The notes under the pieces were generated by a model. It did not search any database. It was not told the origin of the DNA and saw only the letters and a list, made by a program, of their open reading frames with translations. Source: Anaerolineaceae bacterium (GTDB lineage: Bacteria; Chloroflexota; Anaerolineae; JAAYZQ01). Taken from it: 5,142 nucleotides of DNA. The translations under genes were made by a program, and so were the position numbers. Positions 1 through 5,142 of this stretch are shown piece by piece. Location: the NCBI GenBank assembly GCA_012514775.1, contig JAAYZQ010000534.1, positions 1-5,142 of the forward strand. The letters run 5' to 3'. The stretch's first letter is position 1; the number at the start of each line of letters is the position of its first letter.

Positions 1-62
1 CCCTCTCGGCAGCCTGCTCGATAAGATGCCGTCGTTACTGGACTAGGCGGCTGGTCGGACCA

Positions 63-1382
63 TTAACCCGTCGGCCACGGCGGCTTGGGATATACCAGCT
101 CCGCGGTGGCCTTGTCCGTAGGTCCGACGACCTCGAACACGCCGTTGATCCACTGGCCGATCTCGCCGGGATGGCATTCCTTGGCCAGGAGCCCGTTGTC
201 GAACCAGGTCGGCCCCAGAACCGTTTCCAGTGGGTTTTCAGCCGAGGCCGAGGCGATCACCTCCCTGATCTTTTCCTGGTCCAGTGTTCCCGCCTTCTCG
301 ATGGCGGCCTTCCAGATGTCCAGCCCGGCCCAATAGTAGGGATGCCCCCACCAATCCTGGACGTCTTCGGGTTTGCCTTCGTAGAGCTTGTCGGCCATTT
401 CGTCGAGCTTTGGAGAGGACCCACGGGCAAAGGCGGTGAATCCCAGGAGCCCTTCCACAGCCGGACCGAACGCCGTGTGGTAGAATCCAAAGTTCACCCC
501 GGGGCCACCTACCCACGCCTTGGGGTTGTAGCCGAGCTCCATGGACGTCCCGCACGCCGGCATGTTCTGGTCGGGATAGGCAAAGCAGCAAAAGATATCG
601 GCTCCCGATGTCTGGGCATCCTTGAGCACGGGCGACAGGTCCTTGATGTCAGGCGGCAGGCTCTTCAGGCCGACGATGTCGATGCCCTGCTTGGGGAATT
701 CAATACCCGCCACGCCGGAATACTCGATGCCGTGGAGGTCGGCGATGTACGAGATGTAGGCCGTCTGGGCGCCCTTGGCGGCGAGGATCTCGGCCAGGAC
801 AGGCAGTTGGTACCAGTCGGAGAAACTGAGGGTCACGAACACGTGGGGCAGGCTGGGAAGCATGTCCTTGATCTGCGTGGCGCCGCCCTCGGCCGTGATC
901 AACAAGTAGCCGTACTTGTTGGCGATCGGGGCCTGGGCAAAGATGAAAGCGGTGCCGGAGGCAGGCCACAGGAAGTCAACCTTGTCCTCCAGGATCAGCT
1001 TTTCCGTGAGCCTCGTCATCGTGCCTACGTCGCTCTTGTCGTCGTACACAATCATCTCTATCGGCAGCTTCTTGCCGTATTCCTCCACATAGACCCCGCC
1101 GTCGGCATTGACCATTGGCACCCAGGTCTCATAGATGGGCCTGAATGCCGCGTCTCCGATGGTGGCATTCCAGCCGGAGAGTGGCCTCGACATGCCGACG
1201 ACGATCTTGTCTTTCACCGGTGGTACCACGGCGGGTTCGGTGGGTACCGCGGTGGGCGCTGCTGCAGGCGGTTGGGTAGGCTCCGGGGTGGGCGCCGGGC
1301 CGCATGCCGCTGCAGCCAGTCCGACGCCGGTCACTGCTGCGCCGCGAAGGAACTCGCGGCGGGTCAAACGCTTGGTATCCAT
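63..1382 (-). CDS. ABC transporter solute-binding lipoprotein, branched-chain amino acid (LivK/Peripla_BP_6) type, Tat-type signal
   Basis: This is a predicted extracytoplasmic ligand-binding subunit of an ABC importer, 439 residues from the chosen start. Residues 7-13 (TRREFLR) are a twin-arginine motif. A hydrophobic stretch follows and ends in AAAC with Cys27 as the likely lipidated residue. Residues 28-56 form a Pro/Thr/Ala/Glu linker, and the mature domain begins near residue 58 (KIVVGMSRPLSG), the usual opening strand of type I periplasmic binding proteins. The length fits this family. The reading frame is open upstream to an ATG at 1454, but the ATG at 1382 has a purine-rich ribosome-binding site and puts the signal peptide at the N-terminus, so it is preferred. 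No permease or ATPase gene is visible; they may lie beyond position 1 or elsewhere. The true ligand cannot be read from sequence. Amino acids are the family default, but the neighbouring methyl-transfer genes suggest a methylated or aromatic compound (inference). The family call is secure. Confidence 0.93.
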   Translation of the reverse strand: MDTKRLTRREFLRGAAVTGVGLAAAACGPAPTPEPTQPPAAAPTAVPTEPAVVPPVKDKIVVGMSRPLSGWNATIGDAAFRPIYETWVPMVNADGGVYVEEYGKKLPIEMIVYDDKSDVGTMTRLTEKLILEDKVDFLWPASGTAFIFAQAPIANKYGYLLITAEGGATQIKDMLPSLPHVFVTLSFSDWYQLPVLAEILAAKGAQTAYISYIADLHGIEYSGVAGIEFPKQGIDIVGLKSLPPDIKDLSPVLKDAQTSGADIFCCFAYPDQNMPACGTSMELGYNPKAWVGGPGVNFGFYHTAFGPAVEGLLGFTAFARGSSPKLDEMADKLYEGKPEDVQDWWGHPYYWAGLDIWKAAIEKAGTLDQEKIREVIASASAENPLETVLGPTWFDNGLLAKECHPGEIGQWINGVFEVVGPTDKATAELVYPKPPWPTG

Positions 1383-1586
1383 CTTTCCTTCCCCCTCTTT
1401 TGCAATCAGGATGCGCTGCGGCGTCGTGGTGCGACGACCTTGCATCTCATCCAACAGGCCACCAGATCCTGAAAGACCGGAAGTCCTCCCTACATATACC
1501 CTCCTCTCCTTCGCTCACGCCCTGGAGTTGAACAAATCGCAATAGCATCCAGATGATTCATGCACCCGGCTCAAGGCCGGCCAGCG
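1383..1586 (-). other. Intergenic leader between dehydrogenase and solute-binding protein
   Basis: This 204-bp spacer is long enough to hold a separate promoter for the binding-protein gene, but I see no pair of -35/-10 boxes close to consensus. Its minus strand is purine-rich around 1480-1510, with several AGGAGG-like tracts. A GGAGGG at 1499-1504 precedes an ATG that is followed at once by TAG (1495-1490). Weak 5-bp inverted repeats occur at 1423-1438 and 1566-1580; neither is followed by a T-run, so neither qualifies as a terminator. The spacing suggests the binding protein may be expressed separately from the dehydrogenase, or that the leader is regulated. Confidence 0.4.
1386..1397 (-). 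promoter_or_regulatory. Ribosome-binding site that fixes the start of the solute-binding protein
   Basis: On the minus strand this reads GAGGGGGAAGGA and ends three bases before the ATG at 1382. The GAGGGGG part lies 8 bases upstream of the ATG, a good Shine-Dalgarno distance. The upstream ATG codons at 1454 and 1445 have no comparable site and would put about 24 extra polar residues before the twin-arginine motif. Confidence 0.7.
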
Positions 1587-2684
1587 CTAGAGCCGGAGGA
1601 CCGGCTTGACAACCCGTCCCTTCTCCATGTCCTCCACCGCCCGGTTTATCTCGTCGAACGGATAAAACGTGATCAATCGGTCATAGGGGAAGCGCCCCTG
1701 GCAATACAGCTCGATGAGCTTGGGGATAAACAGATCCGAGATGGCATCGCCGCCGAGGATCCCCATAACCGTCCGTCCGTTCATGAGCAGGTCCATATCC
1801 AGGCCAACTTCTGTGCCCGGCGGTACAACCCCCAGGAGACCGCAGACCCCCAGGCGGGGCAGGACGTCCACCGCCTGGCGAAGCACGCTGGGGTTGCCGA
1901 CGCACTCCAGGCTGAACTCTGCACCTCCGCCGGTTAGCTCGCGAATGGCTTCGACAGGGTCCACCTCGGCGGCATTGAGGGTGTGGGTAGCGCCCAATTG
2001 CCTGGCCATCTCCAGCCGGTCCGGATGGAGGTCCACGGCGATGATGGTCGTGCAGCCGCACACCACCGCGCCGAGGATGGCGCTCATGCCCACCGGGCCG
2101 ACGCCAAAGATGGCGATGGAAGCCCCGGGCCGGGGGCGGAGCGCGTTCATCACCGCGCCGGCGCCGGTCATCACGCCGCACCCCAGCGGTCCAAGGATTT
2201 CGAGGGGGACGTCAGTCCGCACTTTTACGACGTTTCGCTCGTTGGCCAGCGCAAAATCGGCAAAAGAAGACTGGCAGAAAAAGGAGCCGTGGATGGCCCG
2301 ATCGCCCTGGCGCAAGGTGGTGGTCCCGTCGGGACGCGCGCCGTGAAAGTTGTGCAGGAAGAAATTCAGACAGTAGAGCTCTTTGCCGGCCTTGCACGCG
2401 GGGCATACCCCGCAATAATCCCAGGCCAGGACCACGTGATCGCCCGGCGCGACCCTGGTCACGCGGGCCCCCACCTTTTCGACAACGCCGGCCCCTTCGT
2501 GTCCAAAGACACTTGGCGGTGGGGGGATCGGCAGATGCCCGTCCCGGGCGCCCAGGTCCGTATGGCAAATGCCCACGCCGGCGATCCGAACGAGCACCTC
2601 GTCGTCGTTCGGATCGCACAGCTCCAATTGTTCGAGGCTAAACTTGCCCCCCGTCTCAAGGACAACTGCGGCCTTTATCTCCAT
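1587..2684 (-). CDS. Zinc-dependent NAD-type alcohol dehydrogenase (MDR superfamily, aryl-alcohol/AdhC-like)
   Basis: This predicted cytoplasmic medium-chain dehydrogenase interconverts an alcohol and its aldehyde with NAD(P). It is 365 residues, full length for the family. Catalytic zinc ligands are visible as Cys40 (GICHTD), His62-Glu63 (GHEGAG) and Cys169 (LGCGVMTGAG). The structural zinc site is the four-cysteine lobe Cys91, Cys94, Cys97 and Cys105. The Rossmann motif GVGPVG is at 194-199, and Asp218 ends the second strand, which favours NAD over NADP. The FFxQSSFA stretch near 135-142, the LGPLGCG block and the C-terminal FPYDRL resemble aryl- or terpenoid-alcohol dehydrogenases (benzyl alcohol or geraniol type) more than short-chain ethanol dehydrogenases; this is by recall, not alignment. 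The ATG has a strong GGAGG six to seven bases upstream (about 2690-2695). It follows the methyltransferase gene on the same strand after 160 bp. All catalytic residues are intact; the substrate is unknown. Confidence 0.93.
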   Translation of the reverse strand: MEIKAAVVLETGGKFSLEQLELCDPNDDEVLVRIAGVGICHTDLGARDGHLPIPPPPSVFGHEGAGVVEKVGARVTRVAPGDHVVLAWDYCGVCPACKAGKELYCLNFFLHNFHGARPDGTTTLRQGDRAIHGSFFCQSSFADFALANERNVVKVRTDVPLEILGPLGCGVMTGAGAVMNALRPRPGASIAIFGVGPVGMSAILGAVVCGCTTIIAVDLHPDRLEMARQLGATHTLNAAEVDPVEAIRELTGGGAEFSLECVGNPSVLRQAVDVLPRLGVCGLLGVVPPGTEVGLDMDLLMNGRTVMGILGGDAISDLFIPKLIELYCQGRFPYDRLITFYPFDEINRAVEDMEKGRVVKPVLRL

Positions 2685-2720
2685 TTCGCCCCTCCAGCGA
2701 TCGACACCAGGTCATCTGTG

Positions 2721-2757
2721 GGACCTGACAGGCTTCCGGAGGAAGCCCGTCAGGTCC
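2721..2757 (-). repeat. 37-nt near-perfect inverted repeat (17-bp stem, 3-nt loop) between methyltransferase and dehydrogenase genes
   Basis: The arms are 2721-2737 and 2741-2757, with loop 2738-2740. The single non-complementary position (2730 against 2748) is A/C in plus-strand RNA but U/G in minus-strand RNA. The transcript in gene direction can therefore form an unbroken 17-bp helix with one wobble pair. No T-run follows in gene direction, so it does not look like a standard intrinsic terminator. It could be an mRNA processing or 3'-end protection hairpin that uncouples the dehydrogenase from the upstream genes. It could also be a copy of a dispersed palindromic element. The structure is certain; the role is open. 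Confidence 0.8.
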
Positions 2758-2844
2758 TGGTTCGTCCGGATTGGCGCCGCGCGCCGCACGTTTCCCGGCC
2801 TCAACTATCGCCTGTGAGGCTCTAGCCTGGGCCCGTATGGACGT

Positions 2845-4188
2845 CTATTTGTATACGCCATACCCCTTGGCAGTATCTACCACCGCCTTGACGTTTTCCG
2901 CCTTGGCCTCATCAAAGAAGGCGCCATTGCTTATGATGAGACCGCCATCCTGGCCGCTCGTGTCAATGAGGTTCTTCACATAGTCGGCCACCTGCTGCGG
3001 CGTGCCCAGGCTCAACAAGGCGGAAGGCACGTTGCCCATGAGACAGGCATTCTTGCCCAGCGTCTTCTTGGCGTCGGCCATGTCCGTCTGATCGATCATC
3101 CACACGGTCTTGCCCTTTGGCATGTCCTGGACGACTTCGAGGCGTGCGCTGTAGCCTCCCTCGGCTGCGGGAAGGGGTACGATGCCCTCGTCGATCAGGC
3201 CCAACATGACCTGCTTCAGCGTCGGCCAGTAGAATTTCTGGAACTGCTGGTCCGAGAGAAAGCCGTCCGCTCCCTTGTGGAGTGGGATAAAGATCAAGGG
3301 ATTGCCGGTCGCCCGCGAATTGGACACGCCCAGGCGGATCATGAGCGGCACCAGGGCTTCCACGGCCTCGAGGAGCTTGTTGGGCTGCCGGTAGATGTCC
3401 AGCATGATCCCCTTCGTGCCCCGCAACGTATCGCCGATGACGTCAAAGGGCGCCTTGGTGAATCCGCCAAGGACGGTGGGGAAGCCGAACGTGGCCAGGG
3501 CACCGTCGGCGCCGCCGATGTGCCCCACCCATTTCAGCGCCTCGGCGCCGGCCTCAAAGAGGGCCTGGTAGGTTGCCTGTACCGGGGGCAGCCCAAAGGG
3601 AATAAAGTTGAGGGCAACGCCATAGATCTCGAGGATGCCGGGCAGGAACGGCAACATCTGGAATCCACCCAGTGCTCCCCACACACGCGGCAGATACACC
3701 TGGCTGAAGTAACCCGACGGATCCTGGATCAGGGCGTCGTATTCGTCGGCCATCATGTACTCGCCTTCGTTGCACTGGTAAGAGTGCTCCGGCGCAACGC
3801 CATGCCCCGGCCACGAGTAGAGCTTGTAGTCCAGGATCTCGTACAGCTTGCCCGAGCCGGCCTGGTACGCACCCCAATGCACGTCCGGCTCGAACTCGCA
3901 CACGAAATCCTGAAAGACCTTGGCGCACTTGGCATAGTCGTACATGGCCTCTTCGACGGTCATCCCCGCGTTGGTCCAGGGGAACATGCTGGGAAAAATC
4001 GTGACCGGAACCCGGTCCGGCAGCTTTTTCATCTGAACGGCATCTTTGAAGCGAAGCACCCGATCCTTGTACGCTTTTTCCGCTTCCGGGGACTGGAACT
4101 GGAGAGGGTTCCCCTCAGGATCCTTCGGCGAGAGCTTGGCTTGCCAAAGCGCCTCCTGCTTTTCTTCTGGCGACAACTGGTTTCCCAT
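2845..4188 (-). CDS. Uroporphyrinogen decarboxylase (URO-D) superfamily protein, probable corrinoid-dependent methyltransferase
   Basis: The predicted role is methyl transfer between a substrate and the adjacent corrinoid protein, in the cytoplasm. The protein has 447 residues, longer than heme-pathway HemE or MtaA/MtbA (roughly 340-360), with an N-terminal extension of about 45 residues. The TIM-barrel pattern starts near RFKDAVQMKKLPDRVPV (46-62). Late-barrel signatures are LGxNACLMGNVPSALLSLGTPQQV (377-400) and a C-terminal GGLIISNGAF...ENVKAVVDTA block (415-440). The MtaA/MtbA zinc motif HxCG aligns by eye to AAEG at 341-344, and the later Cys to Ala423, so those ligands are absent. Glu343, Glu351, Asp366 and Asp369 are acidic residues in that region. 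GGGAGG lies nine bases before the ATG (4198-4203). The 33-bp gap to the corrinoid gene upstream argues strongly against heme synthesis. Superfamily membership is confident; the reaction is inferred from context. Confidence 0.85.
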   Translation of the reverse strand: MGNQLSPEEKQEALWQAKLSPKDPEGNPLQFQSPEAEKAYKDRVLRFKDAVQMKKLPDRVPVTIFPSMFPWTNAGMTVEEAMYDYAKCAKVFQDFVCEFEPDVHWGAYQAGSGKLYEILDYKLYSWPGHGVAPEHSYQCNEGEYMMADEYDALIQDPSGYFSQVYLPRVWGALGGFQMLPFLPGILEIYGVALNFIPFGLPPVQATYQALFEAGAEALKWVGHIGGADGALATFGFPTVLGGFTKAPFDVIGDTLRGTKGIMLDIYRQPNKLLEAVEALVPLMIRLGVSNSRATGNPLIFIPLHKGADGFLSDQQFQKFYWPTLKQVMLGLIDEGIVPLPAAEGGYSARLEVVQDMPKGKTVWMIDQTDMADAKKTLGKNACLMGNVPSALLSLGTPQQVADYVKNLIDTSGQDGGLIISNGAFFDEAKAENVKAVVDTAKGYGVYK

Positions 4189-4221
4189 CTTCTGTGACCT
4201 CCCTGTCTTTGCTCAGGATTC

Positions 4222-4854
4222 CTACACGACGCCCAGCCATTTGCGGGCCAACGTCACGCCGGCCATGGCATCTCGACCAAAGGCATCGGCTCCGGTGTAC
4301 GCACGCACCTCCTCGGTGACCTGACCGCCGCCGATCATGACCTTGACCCCATCGCGCAGGCCGGCGGCCTGGATGGCTTCGACGGTCTCTTTCATGGTGT
4401 CAAAGGCCAGGGTCAGGAACCCGCTGAGGCCGATCACCTGCGGCCCAAAGTCCTGGATGGCGTCCACGAAGGCTTGCGGGGACACGTCCACGCCCAGGTC
4501 ACGGACGTCAAAGCCGTTGACGTCGAGCATGAAGGTGACAATGTTCTTGCCAATGTCGTGAATGTCCCCTTTGACCGTACCGATGAGCACCTTGCCGTGA
4601 CGCTTGACCTCCGGCAGCTTGGCCAGCTCGGGCTTGATGATGTCCGTGATCTGGTTCAGCATCTCCCCGGACAGCATCAGTTCGGGCAGGAAGTAGGTGC
4701 CCTCCTCGTAACGTTGCCCCACAATAGACATGGCCATCCTGGCTGCGTCCAGGATGGCCATGGGTTCCACTCCACTCTTCACCATGTCTCGGACAAGTGA
4801 GAGTGCCTCCTCTTCCCTCATGTCAGCGATGGCATGAACGAGTTGCTCTGACAT
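4222..4854 (-). CDS. Methyltransferase corrinoid protein (cobalamin-binding, MtbC/MttC/MtaC-like)
   Basis: This small cytoplasmic protein carries a corrinoid cofactor and shuttles methyl groups between methyltransferases. From the chosen start it has 210 residues, the normal size for this family. Residues about 1-85 form the helical methionine-synthase cap domain, with the characteristic YEEGTYFLPELMLSGEML stretch near 49-66. The Rossmann-type B12 domain follows and starts at KVLIGTVKGDIHDIGKN. Asp97-x-His99-x-x-Gly102 is the base-off/His-on motif, and His99 is the predicted lower cobalt ligand. GLSGFLT (142-148) and GGG (175-177) are the other usual cofactor-binding loops. The frame reaches an ATG at 4869, but that codon overlaps the GGGAGGAGG ribosome-binding site, so the ATG at 4854 is the likely start. 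It is the first clear gene of the cluster and lies 33 bp before the URO-D-type gene, its probable partner. The methyl donor is not known. Confidence 0.95.
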   Translation of the reverse strand: MSEQLVHAIADMREEEALSLVRDMVKSGVEPMAILDAARMAMSIVGQRYEEGTYFLPELMLSGEMLNQITDIIKPELAKLPEVKRHGKVLIGTVKGDIHDIGKNIVTFMLDVNGFDVRDLGVDVSPQAFVDAIQDFGPQVIGLSGFLTLAFDTMKETVEAIQAAGLRDGVKVMIGGGQVTEEVRAYTGADAFGRDAMAGVTLARKWLGVV

Positions 4855-4858
4855 TGTG

Positions 4859-4867
4859 CCTCCTCCC
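4859..4867 (-). promoter_or_regulatory. Strong ribosome-binding site for the corrinoid protein
   Basis: On the minus strand this reads GGGAGGAGG, four bases before the ATG at 4854 (seven from the first GGGAGG). It overlaps the alternative in-frame ATG at 4869, which is therefore an unlikely start. Confidence 0.8.
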
Positions 4868-4923
4868 ATAGATTTGTGGATTTGCCGCTATGCAAGAGTT
4901 GTCGATAGACTCCCTACGAGAAG

Positions 4924-4944
4924 GTCCAACCACCGAGGTTGGAC
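4924..4944 (-). terminator. Small hairpin, possible weak terminator or attenuator
   Basis: This is a perfect 8-bp inverted repeat (4924-4931 with 4937-4944) with a 5-base loop. In gene direction the stem is followed by CTTCTCG, only a weak pyrimidine run. It lies about 70 bases before the corrinoid gene start. It could end transcription from an upstream gene or act within the leader of this operon. The hairpin is clear; terminator function is doubtful. Confidence 0.3.
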
Positions 4945-5142
4945 GCCACTACGGGCCGCCGGCCTTGAATCGGAGCCGGAACTGCCTTGCCGTGGGCCGA
5001 CCATGGCTGCGGTCGCCCAACTCGACGTTGGTTGGTGTTGATGAGGACTGGCCACGTGCAATTCTTGAGGATCCGGTTCATCAGCCGCCGTGCCTCCTTT
5101 CGAAGGTAACGCTCCATCAGGGTCGAATTCGTCCAAGAACTC

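Larger units (their letters stand above)
4855..5142 (-). other. Leader/intergenic region upstream of the corrinoid protein, no convincing gene
   Basis: Two minus-strand frames stay open from the window edge, with stops at 4888 and 4914. Their translations show no family resemblance that I recognise, and the second half loses the G/C-rich third-position bias of the real genes. One possible short gene starts at an ATG at 5081, preceded by AAAGGAGG at an 11-base distance, and would encode 55 residues ending at 4914. Support is weak. The third frame ends at once with a stop at about 5119-5121, so the tail of an upstream gene cannot be excluded. Small hairpins are at 4924-4944 and 5017-5031. I see no B12-box or other riboswitch core, and no good promoter. 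Confidence 0.4.

Noticed and set aside
52..65. TAATG stop/start overlap suggesting a downstream gene beginning at 63
   Set aside because: The frame runs only six codons (ATG to TAG) before stopping, and no other start with a ribosome-binding site is visible in positions 1-62.
1383..1454. N-terminal extension of the solute-binding protein to the ATG at 1454
   Set aside because: It would place polar residues before the Tat/lipoprotein signal. The ATG at 1382 has a good ribosome-binding site and gives a normal signal peptide.
171..1472. 433-codon open frame on the plus strand opposite the solute-binding protein
   Set aside because: It is the antisense of a clear Peripla_BP_6-type gene. Its translation has no recognisable domain, and GC-rich third positions explain the lack of stops.
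1566..1580. Inverted repeat just after the dehydrogenase stop as a terminator
   Set aside because: The stem is only 5 bp and no T-run follows it in gene direction.
1983..2825. 280-codon open frame on the plus strand opposite the dehydrogenase
   Set aside because: It is a shadow of a full-length dehydrogenase with all zinc ligands intact. It has no family signature of its own.
2845..4188. Heme-pathway uroporphyrinogen decarboxylase (hemE)
   Set aside because: The protein is about 90 residues too long, has an N-terminal extension, lacks the usual N-terminal HemE pattern by eye, and sits 33 bp from a corrinoid protein gene rather than heme genes.
3277..4197. 306-codon open frame on the plus strand opposite the URO-D gene
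   Set aside because: It is a shadow frame. Its Arg/Gly/His/Leu-rich translation has no recognisable motif, while the minus strand gives a coherent URO-D superfamily protein.
4888..5136. 82-codon minus-strand frame starting with TTG near the window edge
   Set aside because: It has a weak start with no ribosome-binding site, low-complexity Pro/Ser/Ala-rich translation, and no recognised family. It could be a degraded gene tail but cannot be supported.
4855..5142. Cobalamin riboswitch upstream of the corrinoid protein gene
   Set aside because: I looked for it because of the gene's B12 use, but no B12-box-like core or matching helices are visible by eye. A covariance-model search would settle it.

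Overview
The window looks like a piece of a GC-rich anaerobic bacterial chromosome, most likely Chloroflexota (Anaerolineae or Dehalococcoidia-like). The best clue is the solute-binding protein: its Tat/lipoprotein signal is followed by a long Pro/Thr/Ala/Glu-rich linker, a style very common in Chloroflexota lipoproteins. The corrinoid protein and URO-D-type methyltransferase also fit an anaerobe with C1 metabolism. The taxonomic call is inference from style, not from a marker gene.

All four convincing genes lie on the minus strand and read from high to low coordinates: a small corrinoid (B12-binding) protein (4854-4222), a URO-D-superfamily methyltransferase (4188-2845), a zinc-dependent, aryl-alcohol-type dehydrogenase (2684-1587), and an exported branched-chain-amino-acid-type ABC solute-binding lipoprotein (1382-63). 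The first two are 33 bp apart and are almost certainly co-transcribed. A 160-bp gap with a near-perfect 37-nt hairpin separates them from the dehydrogenase. A 204-bp gap separates the dehydrogenase from the binding protein. Positions 1-62 lie downstream of the binding protein and show no gene start with a ribosome-binding site. Positions 4855-5142 are a leader or intergenic region with two small hairpins and no convincing gene.

Working model (inference): the binding protein captures a methylated or methoxylated compound outside the cell. The URO-D-type enzyme moves a methyl group between that substrate and the corrinoid cofactor on the small B12 protein. The dehydrogenase acts on an alcohol or aldehyde linked to the same substrate. 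No permease, ATPase, second methyltransferase or reductive activase is in the window, so the system is only partly visible. The main oddity is that the URO-D protein lacks the His-x-Cys...Cys zinc ligands of the MtaA/MtbA branch; a Glu sits where the first Cys is expected.
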